A DNA stretch of 64,000 nucleotides from positions 1 through 64,000 of the forward strand of contig CABXWB010000001.1 in the NCBI GenBank assembly GCA_902515745.1, read 5' to 3'. Every line of letters starts with the position of its first letter. Position 1 is the stretch's first letter. The notes beneath the pieces were generated by a model. It saw only the letters and a program-made list of their open reading frames with translations. It was not told the DNA's origin and ran no database searches. This document shows, piece after piece, positions 15,653-24,805 of this stretch. The stretch is from an uncultured Alphaproteobacteria bacterium. GTDB lineage: Bacteria; Pseudomonadota; Alphaproteobacteria; HIMB59; GCA-002718135. The translations under genes were made by a program, and so were the position numbers.

Positions 15653-16566
15653 TGGTAAAGACATCTTTAGATAGAAAATTTGATCAAATTAAAAAACGTG
15701 AAGAGGAAAAATCATTTTCAATTAAAAAAAGAAGTAGAATAGTTAGTAAATTTTTAAATAACCGCCTAGCAGTTGTTGGTCTAATTATTTTTACTATAAT
15801 TATTTTGGCTTCTTTATTTGCTCCATTACTGTCGCCATACGATCCTATGCGTGTTGATCTTCGCTCAATGAGACAAGCGCCATCTTTTGATCATTGGTTT
15901 GGTACAGATAGTACCGGGCGTGATGTTTTTACAAGAGTTTTATTTGGTGGAAGAGTCTCAATTTTTATTGGTTTAGGAAGCGCTATACTGTCTGCTGTAG
16001 TTGGCATCGCCGTTGGTTGCTATGCAGGTTATAAAGGTGGTTGGATAGATGTTATTGCTCTTAGAATTTCTGAAATATTTATGTCATTTCCTCAAATAAT
16101 ATTAGTTTTATTGTTAGTATCAATAACGGGTCAAAGTTTATTTAATCTTATGGCAATATTTATTCTTACAGGATGGGGAGGAATGTATAGGCTTGCTAGA
16201 GCACGAATGTTGTCATTACGTGAGGAAGAATATGTTCAAGCTCTGAGAAGTTTTGGACTGTCGACCTTTACCATTTGCTACAAACATATGTTACCAAATG
16301 CTTTAAGTCCTATAATGGTTAATATAACTCTTTCGACGGCTATGTTTATTTTAACAGAAGCTGGTTTAAGTTTCCTAGGATTAGGAGTGCCATTAAATAT
16401 TCCAACATGGGGAAATATTCTCAATGTTGCTCAAGATATTTTAATTTTACAAAACTATTGGTGGATGTGGGGACCGGTTGGATTAGTAATTTCAGTATTT
16501 GTACTTTGTGTTAACTTTATAGGAGATGGTCTAAGAGATTCAACAGATCCATCACAACAAGGATAG
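15652..16566 (+). CDS. ABC transporter permease, DppC-like
   Basis: A 304-residue permease of the DppC type. A cytoplasmic N-terminal tail of about 35 charged residues is followed by NNRLAVVGLIIF. The typical HWFGTDSTGRDVFTRVLFGGRVS segment and the EAA loop (ARMLSLREEEYVQALRSFG) are present. The start overlaps the DppB-like stop by one base, indicating coupled translation. It forms a heterodimeric channel with the preceding gene product. Confidence 0.92.
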   Translation: MVKTSLDRKFDQIKKREEEKSFSIKKRSRIVSKFLNNRLAVVGLIIFTIIILASLFAPLLSPYDPMRVDLRSMRQAPSFDHWFGTDSTGRDVFTRVLFGGRVSIFIGLGSAILSAVVGIAVGCYAGYKGGWIDVIALRISEIFMSFPQIILVLLLVSITGQSLFNLMAIFILTGWGGMYRLARARMLSLREEEYVQALRSFGLSTFTICYKHMLPNALSPIMVNITLSTAMFILTEAGLSFLGLGVPLNIPTWGNILNVAQDILILQNYWWMWGPVGLVISVFVLCVNFIGDGLRDSTDPSQQG

Positions 16567-16567
16567 T

Positions 16568-17596
16568 ATGACAGATAAAAATAATATAGCTCTCTCAGTT
16601 AAAAATCTCAAAACATTTTTCTACACTAATAATAGATGTAATAAAGCAGTGAATGGTGTTTCCTTTGATGTTGAAAAAGGTAAAACACTTTGTATTGTTG
16701 GCGAAAGTGGATGCGGAAAAAGTGTTACTGCAGCAACTATTATGCAACTTCTTCCAACTTTATCAAGAATTGAAGAAGGTGAAATTATTTTTCACAAGGA
16801 TGATAAAACCGTCAATATTGAAAAGTTAGAAAAGAATGGAAAAGAAATGAGAAATATCAGAGGTTCTGATATCGCAATGATTTTTCAAGATCCAATGACC
16901 GCTTTAAATCCAGTTTATACAGTTGGTTTTCAAATAAGTGAAAATTTAAAATATCACACTAACCTTAATCGAAAAGAAATAAGAGAAAAAAGTATTTCTC
17001 TTTTGAATGATATGGGGATTCCGTTACCTGAAAAGAGAGTAGATGAATATCCACATAGTTATTCTGGTGGTATGAGACAAAGAGCTATGATTGCAATGGC
17101 GATGGCGTGTAATCCAAAAATATTAATTGCCGATGAACCTACAACAGCTTTAGATGTTACAATTCAAGCTCAAATATTCGAATTGATGGAAAAACTTAAA
17201 GAGGAGAATGATACTGCAATCATTCTCATTACCCATGATATGGGTGTTGTTGCGGAATTAGCCGACAATGTTGCAGTTATGTATATGGGAAATATTGTCG
17301 AAGCAGGTACTGCTGATGATGTTTTAAGACGGCCTACCCACCCCTATACAAAAGCATTATTAGAATCTGTTCCAGTTCTTGGTAGAGGAAAAAATCAAGA
17401 TATAAATCCTATAAAAGGATCAACACCCGACCCATACAACAGGCCTGTTGGATGCCAGTTTGCACCACGTTGTAATTGGCAAACAGAAAGTTGTGATGTG
17501 ATGCCTGAAATTACACAAATAAATAAAACTCATCAAATTAGATGCCATAAATACGAACAATTTTTTGAAAAGTATGATGAAAAAAGAAATTCTTAA
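16568..17596 (+). CDS. ABC transporter ATP-binding protein, DppD-like
   Basis: A 342-residue ATPase with Walker A GESGCGKS, Q-loop FQDPMTALNP, signature YSGGMRQRAM, Walker B ILIADEPTTALD and the H-loop ITHDMG. The C-terminal oligopeptide-transporter extension has the family's cysteine pattern (GCQFAPRC...C...RC). It starts 1 bp after the DppC-like stop. With the DppF-like ATPase it powers the importer. Confidence 0.93.
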   Translation: MTDKNNIALSVKNLKTFFYTNNRCNKAVNGVSFDVEKGKTLCIVGESGCGKSVTAATIMQLLPTLSRIEEGEIIFHKDDKTVNIEKLEKNGKEMRNIRGSDIAMIFQDPMTALNPVYTVGFQISENLKYHTNLNRKEIREKSISLLNDMGIPLPEKRVDEYPHSYSGGMRQRAMIAMAMACNPKILIADEPTTALDVTIQAQIFELMEKLKEENDTAIILITHDMGVVAELADNVAVMYMGNIVEAGTADDVLRRPTHPYTKALLESVPVLGRGKNQDINPIKGSTPDPYNRPVGCQFAPRCNWQTESCDVMPEITQINKTHQIRCHKYEQFFEKYDEKRNS

Positions 17597-18584
17597 ATTA
17601 CGCGATGTAAAAGTCTACTTTCCTGTAAAAGCAGGAGTCTTCAATCGAACAGTCGGACATGTAATGGCAGTTGATGGTGTTGATTTAGATATTTATCGCG
17701 GTGAAGTATTAGGCCTGGCTGGTGAAAGTGGTTGTGGTAAAACTACTCTAGGTAAAGCAATCTTAAGATTGGTTGAGCCAACAAATGGTGAAGTTACATA
17801 TGTTTCAAAGGAAGATGATGAAACAGAACTGACGTCATTAGAAAAAAAAGATATGGATCCTTTTCGAAAAAAACTTCAGATTGTTTTTCAAGATCCACAT
17901 TCCTCCCTTAATCCTTCTTTTACTATTTTTGGATCTCTTCAAGATCCATTAAAAAAATTTGGAGTTAATTCAAAAGAAGAAAGAAGAAAGATAATAGGCG
18001 ATCTATTAGAAGCAGTGAATATGCGCAGAGAATATATGGATCGATATCCTCATGAGTTTTCGGGAGGTCAAAGACAGCGAATTGGAATTGTAAGAGCTTT
18101 GTGTTTAGATCCCGAATTGATTGTATGTGATGAAGCCGTCAGTGCATTAGATGTTTCAATTCAGGCTCAAGTTTTACAATTATTAATGCAGCTTAAAAAA
18201 GATAATAATTTAACTTATCTATTTATTACTCATGATCTAAGTGTGACAGAATATTTATGTGATAGAATTGCTGTTATGTATTTAGGAAGAATTGTGGAAC
18301 TTTGTGACTCTGAAGATCTTTATAAAAATACTCTTCATCCCTACTCTGAAGCTTTAATATCAGCAATACCAGTCGCAGATCTTGATAAGAAAACTAAAAG
18401 AATTGTTTTAGAGGGAGATGTACCAAGTCCAGTGAATCCACCTAAAGGGTGTCCTTTTCATCCTCGTTGCCCTAAAGCAAAAGATATTTGTAAAACTGAA
18501 GTACCAACATTAAAAAAATATTCTACAAATGGTAATGAACATTATGCATCCTGCCATTTGATCGATTTACCTGAAATAAGTTAG
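17574..18584 (+). CDS. ABC transporter ATP-binding protein, DppF-like
   Basis: About 336 residues, with Walker A GESGCGKT, Q-loop FQDPHSSLNP, signature FSGGQRQRIG, Walker B LIVCDEAVSALD and a C-terminal GCPFHPRCPKA cysteine segment. It overlaps the DppD-like gene by about 20 bp. ATGs at 17574 and 17577 are both possible, while a TTG at 17565 is less likely. The five-gene set matches the PepT-family layout, which includes the SatABCD sialic acid importer of Haemophilus ducreyi. The nan genes directly downstream favour that role. Confidence 0.92.
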   Translation: MMKKEILKLRDVKVYFPVKAGVFNRTVGHVMAVDGVDLDIYRGEVLGLAGESGCGKTTLGKAILRLVEPTNGEVTYVSKEDDETELTSLEKKDMDPFRKKLQIVFQDPHSSLNPSFTIFGSLQDPLKKFGVNSKEERRKIIGDLLEAVNMRREYMDRYPHEFSGGQRQRIGIVRALCLDPELIVCDEAVSALDVSIQAQVLQLLMQLKKDNNLTYLFITHDLSVTEYLCDRIAVMYLGRIVELCDSEDLYKNTLHPYSEALISAIPVADLDKKTKRIVLEGDVPSPVNPPKGCPFHPRCPKAKDICKTEVPTLKKYSTNGNEHYASCHLIDLPEIS

Positions 18585-18586
18585 TC

Positions 18587-19516
18587 ATGACTAAATACGA
18601 TCCAAAAGATCTTAACGGTGTTATGCCTGCAATGATTACATCCATTAATAAAGATGAAAGTATTAATAAGGAAGGTTTAAGAAAAATAATAAATCATTTG
18701 ATAGCTGAAAAAGTTAATGGCTTATACGTAACTGGTAGTACAGGTGAGACTTTTTTAATGTCACCAGATGAAAAAAAAGAAGTTCTTAATATTATTGTTG
18801 AAGAAGTAAATGGCAGAGTTCCTGTTATTGCACATGTTGGATCTATCGGAACTAAAATTACAACTGATTTAGCAAAATATGCCACTAATGTTGGAGTTGA
18901 CGCATTATCAGCATTGCCACCTTTCTATTATAATTTTTCTAATGAAGAAATTTATAATTATTATAGTGACATCGCTCAATCCTCACATTTACCAATTATT
19001 ATATATAACATTAGTCATGCAAACTTGATGGACATTGATATGTTAAAAAGATTAGCAGATATAGATAATATTAAAGGGGTAAAATACACAGCAGCAACAC
19101 ATTTTAACTTTGAAAAAATAAAAAAAGAAATTGGAGCATATTTTAAAATTTATTCTGGAATGGATGAAATGGCTGTTTCTGGTTTGATATCAGGTGCTGA
19201 TGGAATGATTGGATCATTTTATAATTTAATGCCAGAAATGTTTGTAGGAATTTTTGAAAATATGAAAAATGGCAATGTTTCTGAAGCAAAAAAATTACAA
19301 GAAAAAGTCAATATGATCATATTGTATGCTTTAAAAAAATCAGGGTATCCATTTATTAAAATGGGATTAAGGTGGATGGGAATTGATTCAGGATATGTTA
19401 GAAAACCTTTTTCAAGTATTGTCAATACAGAGATAGAAATGGGAATAAAAGATGATTTGAAAAAATTAATGTCGGAAAATGATCTTTCAGAAATAAAATT
19501 TTTAAAAGCATTATAA
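18587..19516 (+). CDS. nanA: N-acetylneuraminate lyase
   Basis: A 309-residue class I aldolase of the DHDPS/NAL superfamily. GSTGE (50-54) matches NAL rather than the GTTGE usual in DapA. PFYYNFS (112-118), Y140 in YNIS and the Schiff-base K166 in GVKYTA are the lyase positions. It would cleave N-acetylneuraminate to N-acetylmannosamine and pyruvate. It starts 2 bp behind the importer ATPase and is followed by nanE and nanK, giving an import-to-cleavage operon. A related nonulosonic acid as substrate cannot be excluded. Confidence 0.85.
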   Translation: MTKYDPKDLNGVMPAMITSINKDESINKEGLRKIINHLIAEKVNGLYVTGSTGETFLMSPDEKKEVLNIIVEEVNGRVPVIAHVGSIGTKITTDLAKYATNVGVDALSALPPFYYNFSNEEIYNYYSDIAQSSHLPIIIYNISHANLMDIDMLKRLADIDNIKGVKYTAATHFNFEKIKKEIGAYFKIYSGMDEMAVSGLISGADGMIGSFYNLMPEMFVGIFENMKNGNVSEAKKLQEKVNMIILYALKKSGYPFIKMGLRWMGIDSGYVRKPFSSIVNTEIEMGIKDDLKKLMSENDLSEIKFLKAL

Positions 19517-19524
19517 TTAACTTT

Positions 19525-20196
19525 GTGAAAAAAAATATTTTAAAAAAATTAAAAAATAAAATTATTGTATCATGCCAGCCTAATGAGGGTGGCCCTCAGG
19601 ACAAGACATCTATTATTGTCTCTATGGCAAAAGCAGCAATACTAGGAGGTTGTGAGGGAGTACGAATAGAAGGAGAAAAAAATATCCGTGCCATTAAAAA
19701 AAATATCTCAGTACCAATAATAGGAATAATAAAAAACGACTTAGCAAATTACAAAGTCAGGATCACTCCTCTTTTAAAAGATGTAGAAAAAATAATTAAT
19801 AGTGGTGCAGATATCGTTGCCTATGATGCTACAAATAGAAAAAGGCCGGTTCCTACAAATGAAATAGTATCAAAGATTAAAAATGCTAATCGTTTAGCGA
19901 TGGCTGACTGTGCAAATCTCAATGATGCTATAAATGCTGTAGACGAAGGAGCGGACATTATTGGAACAACACTTTCGGGTTACACTGGCATACCTGTAAA
20001 AGATACTTATAAACCTGATATAAATTTAATTAGAGAATTTAAAAAACTCGATTGTTTTGTAATGGCAGAGGGACGTTATAATTCGCCAATACTTGCAAAA
20101 AAAGCAATTCTCGCTGGAGCAGATGCAGTTACTATTGGCAGTGCTATCACTAGGATTGATAACATTACAAAGTGGTTTGTTGAAAATGTTAAATAA
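19525..20196 (+). CDS. nanE: N-acetylmannosamine-6-phosphate 2-epimerase
   Basis: A 223-residue TIM-barrel protein starting with GTG. The stretches IIVSCQPNEGGPQDK near the start, CEGVRIEG, VPIIGIIK, VAYDATNRKRP, MADCA and GTTLSGYTG are the NanE signatures. It converts ManNAc-6-P to GlcNAc-6-P. It sits between nanA and nanK. The product would next be deacetylated by the NagA-type enzyme encoded at 34387-35565. Confidence 0.92.
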   Translation: MKKNILKKLKNKIIVSCQPNEGGPQDKTSIIVSMAKAAILGGCEGVRIEGEKNIRAIKKNISVPIIGIIKNDLANYKVRITPLLKDVEKIINSGADIVAYDATNRKRPVPTNEIVSKIKNANRLAMADCANLNDAINAVDEGADIIGTTLSGYTGIPVKDTYKPDINLIREFKKLDCFVMAEGRYNSPILAKKAILAGADAVTIGSAITRIDNITKWFVENVK

Positions 20197-21073
20197 AAAA
20201 AAAATAAATAAAAATAGTTTGACTGGAATTGCCTTAGATTTTGGTCAAACAAAAATATCGATAGGTATAATTTCTAAGGGCAAAGTAATAAAAACAGAAA
20301 AATTTAATTGTAATTTTTCAAAAAATCCAAAAGGTTATATAAGCCAAATAGAAGATATAATTCAAAATTGTTATAGTAATAAAAATAAAATAGGTATAGC
20401 TATTAGCGGAAGAGTTGATAACAATGGTAATTGGTACGCTGTAAATAAAAAAAATTTAGGCAATATTAAATTTCCTTTAAAAAAAATTATTGAAAAAAAA
20501 TTTAATACATCAGTTAATATTATGAATGATGCGAATGCTGCTTGTTTAGGAGAAGCAACATTTGGATCAGTAAAAGAATATAATAGAGTTGGATATGTGA
20601 CTGTTTCAACTGGCATTGGGGTAGGTATAGTTATTAATAGGAAAAATTTAATATCTGATAGTGGATTAGCTTCACACTTAGGTTTTACAACATCAAGAAA
20701 AGGAATTGGAAAGTGTGGTAGTGGCAGATTAGGAACATTTGAAAGTATTTCGTCTGGGAAATCTATAGAAAAAAAGTCAATAATGTTAGGCTATAAATAT
20801 AATGCAAAACAAGTTTATGAAGCAAACTTATCAGGAAAAAAGTGGGCATCTAAAATAATTAATCAATCTGCTGAAGCAATAGCTGAGCTTTGCACCAATA
20901 TGAAAGCAATATATGATCTAGATGTTGTAGTGATTGGAGGAAGTATAGGAATGGCAGAAGGTTATACTGATTTAGTAAAAAAATTTTTAAAGAAAGAACC
21001 CAAGTTATTTCAGGTAAAAATTGTTAAATCTAGTTTAGGAATAAAAGCCTCAAAATTTGGTGTATTGATTTAA
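20186..21073 (+). CDS. nanK: ROK-family N-acetylmannosamine kinase
   Basis: About 295 residues, taking the ATG at 20186, which overlaps nanE by 11 bp. Longer starts would be deep inside nanE. Phosphate-binding ALDFGQTK, MNDANAACLGE (catalytic Asp) and VTVSTGIGVGI are ROK motifs. The ROK zinc site, usually CxCGxxGC, reads C-G-S-G-R-L-G-T, so two of three cysteines are lost. Zinc-free NanK proteins are known in some bacteria, so activity is still likely. Position after nanA and nanE gives the ManNAc kinase assignment. Confidence 0.82.
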   Translation: MLNKKKINKNSLTGIALDFGQTKISIGIISKGKVIKTEKFNCNFSKNPKGYISQIEDIIQNCYSNKNKIGIAISGRVDNNGNWYAVNKKNLGNIKFPLKKIIEKKFNTSVNIMNDANAACLGEATFGSVKEYNRVGYVTVSTGIGVGIVINRKNLISDSGLASHLGFTTSRKGIGKCGSGRLGTFESISSGKSIEKKSIMLGYKYNAKQVYEANLSGKKWASKIINQSAEAIAELCTNMKAIYDLDVVVIGGSIGMAEGYTDLVKKFLKKEPKLFQVKIVKSSLGIKASKFGVLI

Positions 21074-21103
21074 TAATAAAGGATATACATTTAAATAATT
21101 AAA

Positions 21104-22405
21104 ATGGGTAAAGGACAAAAATTATATTCAAAAGCAAAGAAAATTGTTGCAGGTGGTAATATGCTTTTATCAAAAAGACCTGAAATGTTTTTACCCGAAC
21201 ATTGGCCTGCTTATTTTAGTAAAACAGAAGGTTGTGAGGTTTGGGACCTCGATGGAAACAAATATATTGATACCTTAATGATGCCAGGCACTAATTCACT
21301 TGGATATAGTCATCCAGAAGTTGATGAAGCTGTGAAGGAAACAATTAGTAATGGTAATATGTCTTCTCTGAATGCCCCAGAAGAAGTTGAACTCACGGAA
21401 AGATTAGTAGAGTTACATCCTTGGGCTGATATGGCGAGATTTGCAAGATCAGGAGGTGAAGCTAATTCAGTCGCCATTCGTCTTTCAAGAGCTGCATCTG
21501 GAAGAGATAATGTGGCGTTTTGCGGATATCATGGTTGGCATGATTGGTACTTAGCTTCAAATTTATCTGACTCAAAAGGCTTGGATGGTCACCTTTTACC
21601 TGGTTTAGATCCTCATGGTGTACCACAAAATCTAAAAGGAAGTGTGTATCCATTTGAATATAATAATTTTGATAAACTGGAGAGCCTGGTCAAAACAAAA
21701 AATATTGGCGTTATCAAAATGGAAGTTTACCGAAATAAAGAACCAGAAAATAATTTTTTACACCGCGTTAGAAAATTAGCTAATGATAATAATATTGTTT
21801 TAGTTTTTGATGAATGTACATCAGGATTTAGAAAAAATTATGGTGGCTTACATAAGCTATATGATGTTGAGCCTGACGTCGCTATGTTCGGAAAAGCACT
21901 TGGTAACGGATATGCTGTGACTGCTGTTCTTGGGAAAAGAGATGTAATGCAAGCAGCAGAAAAATCTTTTATAAGTAGCACTTTTTGGACTGAAAGGATT
22001 GGATCTAGTGCTGGCCTAGCTACACTAAAAGTTATGGATAACGAAAAGTCATGGGAAAAGATTACAAAAACTGGTGAATACGTAAATAGTGAATGGACAA
22101 AATTATCAAAAGAATTTGATCTTCCAATTACTATTAGTGGTTTAGCGGCACTTACAACATTTTCATTTAAAAGTGAAAAAGCATTAGCTTATAAAACATT
22201 TATTACTCAAGAAATGCTTAAAAAAGGCTATCTTGCTGCAACCGCTGTATATGTTTGTACTGCACATACAGAAGAAATTATAGATGGTTACATTGAAAAT
22301 ATACGTCCAATCTTTCAGATAATAAAAGAGTGTGAAGATGGAAAAGATATTATGGAGTTATTAGAAGGTCCAATTGCACATAATGGTTTTAAAAGACTAA
22401 ACTAA
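21104..22405 (+). CDS. Class III PLP-dependent aminotransferase (HemL-like)
   Basis: A 433-residue fold-type I enzyme resembling glutamate-1-semialdehyde aminomutase. SGGEANSVAIRLSRAASGR, CGYHGWHDWY, FDECTSGFR (D236) and FGKALGNGY (K264, PLP lysine) are present. HemL itself is an ordinary core enzyme; this version is shorter in the central part and sits at the end of the nan operon. HemL-like paralogues are common in amino-sugar and nonulosonate clusters. A transaminase or aminomutase acting on a sugar-derived keto acid is my inference. Confidence 0.8.
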   Translation: MGKGQKLYSKAKKIVAGGNMLLSKRPEMFLPEHWPAYFSKTEGCEVWDLDGNKYIDTLMMPGTNSLGYSHPEVDEAVKETISNGNMSSLNAPEEVELTERLVELHPWADMARFARSGGEANSVAIRLSRAASGRDNVAFCGYHGWHDWYLASNLSDSKGLDGHLLPGLDPHGVPQNLKGSVYPFEYNNFDKLESLVKTKNIGVIKMEVYRNKEPENNFLHRVRKLANDNNIVLVFDECTSGFRKNYGGLHKLYDVEPDVAMFGKALGNGYAVTAVLGKRDVMQAAEKSFISSTFWTERIGSSAGLATLKVMDNEKSWEKITKTGEYVNSEWTKLSKEFDLPITISGLAALTTFSFKSEKALAYKTFITQEMLKKGYLAATAVYVCTAHTEEIIDGYIENIRPIFQIIKECEDGKDIMELLEGPIAHNGFKRLN

Positions 22406-22406
22406 A

Positions 22407-23894
22407 CTAATCTAAAGAAATAATTTTTTTCCCAATTTTTTTGAAAGGTAATCTCTTTAAGTTACTTGTACATAGACCTTGACTATCAATATAGAAACTC
22501 TGAGAGGCAATTGGGTCGTAAGCATCTTTGTGAGATACCGCTGCTTTGATTATTATTAGCTTTGCATCTTTAGGATTAATACCTTGTGAAGTTAGTTGAC
22601 CTAAATCCATTGGTGGTGTTTTAATTGATGTAAGCAACAACGTTAATTGATCATTTTTCAAAACAGCTGATGGACCCATATTAATTTTAGTTCCCATCAT
22701 TGAAGCTAAGTGAGATTTTTTATTTTCAAGCTCAAAGGCTCCATCAGAAATTTTTTCTAATTTTGCTTTTATTAAGATAGGCTTACCATGAAATAGATCA
22801 AATTTTGCCCCAATATTTAATTGGATTTCATCATTTATCTGAGCTTTGTGACAAGCATCTGCTGCTTCGGGATCATTTATAATTGCAACAATGCCAGTAT
22901 AATTAGTTTGTAATAAGCGATCTAATAAATCAGTTGCATCGCCTGGTGTTCCACCTCCAATATTATCAGCTGGTTCAATTAATAATATTGGTTTTTTAAT
23001 ATCAGTAATTTTATCAATTTCTTTTAGAGCTTCATCTAACGAATTTTCTTTAGGATAACCATTTTTTATCTTTGCTTCGAGTATATTTACTAAGTTATCG
23101 AGGTATTTTTTTGCCTGACTAGTATTGCCTTTTGTACAACAGTTTATACTAAAACCACATTCTGGAATATCTGCATATGAATATCCTGCCATAACATTGA
23201 TACAAATAATCTCTGGATCGTTTTTCTCTATCTTTAAAGCTTCTTCTAAAATTGTTTTCATCGGATCATTTGCTGTTCCAACACCAGTTGGTGGGAGAAT
23301 ATAATTTGTACCTAAATGTATTTGTTCTACCTTTGGATCTAAAAAAAGATCATTTAAAATTGATGCAGCTTTTACTGCCGTTTCTCTTGAATCACTGTGG
23401 GGGTTTTTTCTATACGCATAGACACAAGTACTATTCTTAATCATACTTTCTGAAACATTTGCATGTAAATCTAAAACTGCCACAACTGGAATAGAAATAT
23501 TTTCTTTAGATAAAAAACTTTGAATATCCCTAAGAAAATCGCCCTCAAAATCATCGTGATTTTTACTAACCATAGCTCCGTGGAGAACTAAAAAAATTGC
23601 ATCTATGTTATTGCTAGAAGATTTTAACTTTTTAAAGAAATTTTTTTTAAAATAATTTTCAGATTCTTCGTCTACTGTACCAGATGGCCTGGCTGACATT
23701 TGAATGCCTGGAATAATATTCCATTTTTGCTGAGAAGCATATTCTATGAAACCATCTGTTGGAGATCCATTGCCAATGTTTTCATTAATTATTTCTTTAT
23801 CATGATAAATAATGAAATCTTTTAAGGTAGTTGGCTCACCTAAAAATGTATGTGTTTCATGATATATGCCTGAAAGAAAAATATTTTTAGACAT
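22407..23894 (-). CDS. M81-family metallopeptidase (MlrC-like)
   Basis: A 495-residue protein starting with GIYHETHTF (H12, E13, H15). FLVLHGAMVS, DLHANVS and CVYAYRKNPHSD carry the expected metal and active-site residues of the M81/MlrC family. The C-terminal half has ADNIGGGTPGDATDLL. Despite the MlrC name (microcystin degradation), these cytoplasmic enzymes accompany amino-acid and sugar uptake clusters and probably cut small amide bonds. It overlaps the upstream DHDPS-like gene by 8 bp, closing a five-gene minus-strand operon. Confidence 0.85.
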   Translation of the reverse strand: MSKNIFLSGIYHETHTFLGEPTTLKDFIIYHDKEIINENIGNGSPTDGFIEYASQQKWNIIPGIQMSARPSGTVDEESENYFKKNFFKKLKSSSNNIDAIFLVLHGAMVSKNHDDFEGDFLRDIQSFLSKENISIPVVAVLDLHANVSESMIKNSTCVYAYRKNPHSDSRETAVKAASILNDLFLDPKVEQIHLGTNYILPPTGVGTANDPMKTILEEALKIEKNDPEIICINVMAGYSYADIPECGFSINCCTKGNTSQAKKYLDNLVNILEAKIKNGYPKENSLDEALKEIDKITDIKKPILLIEPADNIGGGTPGDATDLLDRLLQTNYTGIVAIINDPEAADACHKAQINDEIQLNIGAKFDLFHGKPILIKAKLEKISDGAFELENKKSHLASMMGTKINMGPSAVLKNDQLTLLLTSIKTPPMDLGQLTSQGINPKDAKLIIIKAAVSHKDAYDPIASQSFYIDSQGLCTSNLKRLPFKKIGKKIISLD

Positions 23895-24804
23895 TAAGTA
23901 TTTCTTCTAACTCAATATTTGCTTGTTCTTTTATTTTTTCTACATCTTCTGCGGTTGCACCATCATATGGCCAAAGAACTTTTTCCGATACTGGGCCCCA
24001 GCCACCAACAGATGCAAGTAACTTATCTAAACCAGTATTCGAAAGCTTGCTAGCAAAGGGTAAAATATATTGTTTCATAAAGTGTAGTACTTTTGCTTCT
24101 AATGCTTTTGCTTTTTCATAGTCTTTTTCAATTAGATCCCAAATTTTAACAGCGCCATTTGGACTTAAACATGCAACATTAGAATAGGATCCATTTGCTC
24201 CTAAGGGTTTTCCATATACAACAGTATGTCCTGGTACAAACACAGAAAAGTCCTCTAATAATTCTCTTCTTTTTGAATACCATTGCTCATCACCACCTAC
24301 ACATTTAATTCCTACAAGATTTGGAACTGATTTATTTAATAAACTAATCTCTTCAAGAGAAAGAAGGACTTTTGCATGAGGTGGATTATATAAAATCATA
24401 TATACATCTTCGACCACTTCTTGCATTCCTAATATAAAATTCTTTGACTCATTAAATGTTGGAGGCCACCAGTCAGGAAGAGTTATTTGAAATCCATTTG
24501 GTTTTAGACTGACCATACGCTTTGCTCTTTCACGGCATATTCTTGGATTAGTATGACTTAATCCAAGTTGAAATTTTTTTTTCTTCTTTAAAGCAATAGA
24601 TGAAACTATTTCGGATAGCCTATCAAACTCAGTTTCTGTTTGATTATGACATTCGGCAGCAGTTCCGTTTGTATAGATTCCATGAACATTAGAATCACAT
24701 AAAATATGAATTTGTTCTTCAAATGCAGGCCAATCAATTTGATTATTATTTATAGGTAAAAGAATTGTTCCCCAAATTCCCTTTGGCTTCTCTAGTTGTT
24801 TCAT
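23887..24804 (-). CDS. DHDPS/NAL-superfamily aldolase of unknown substrate
   Basis: A 305-residue class I pyruvate-type aldolase. The barrel, the YNPP tyrosine near residue 138 and the Schiff-base lysine in VGIKCVGG near residue 165 are visible. The GTTGE motif is replaced by NGTAAE, so it is not a standard DapA or NanA. Neighbours are a class IV aminotransferase and two PhyH dioxygenases upstream and M81 downstream. It may act on a 2-keto-3-deoxy or hydroxylated acid formed by those enzymes, which is inference. Confidence 0.8.
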   Translation of the reverse strand: MKQLEKPKGIWGTILLPINNNQIDWPAFEEQIHILCDSNVHGIYTNGTAAECHNQTETEFDRLSEIVSSIALKKKKKFQLGLSHTNPRICRERAKRMVSLKPNGFQITLPDWWPPTFNESKNFILGMQEVVEDVYMILYNPPHAKVLLSLEEISLLNKSVPNLVGIKCVGGDEQWYSKRRELLEDFSVFVPGHTVVYGKPLGANGSYSNVACLSPNGAVKIWDLIEKDYEKAKALEAKVLHFMKQYILPFASKLSNTGLDKLLASVGGWGPVSEKVLWPYDGATAEDVEKIKEQANIELEEILNV

Positions 24805-24805
24805 T

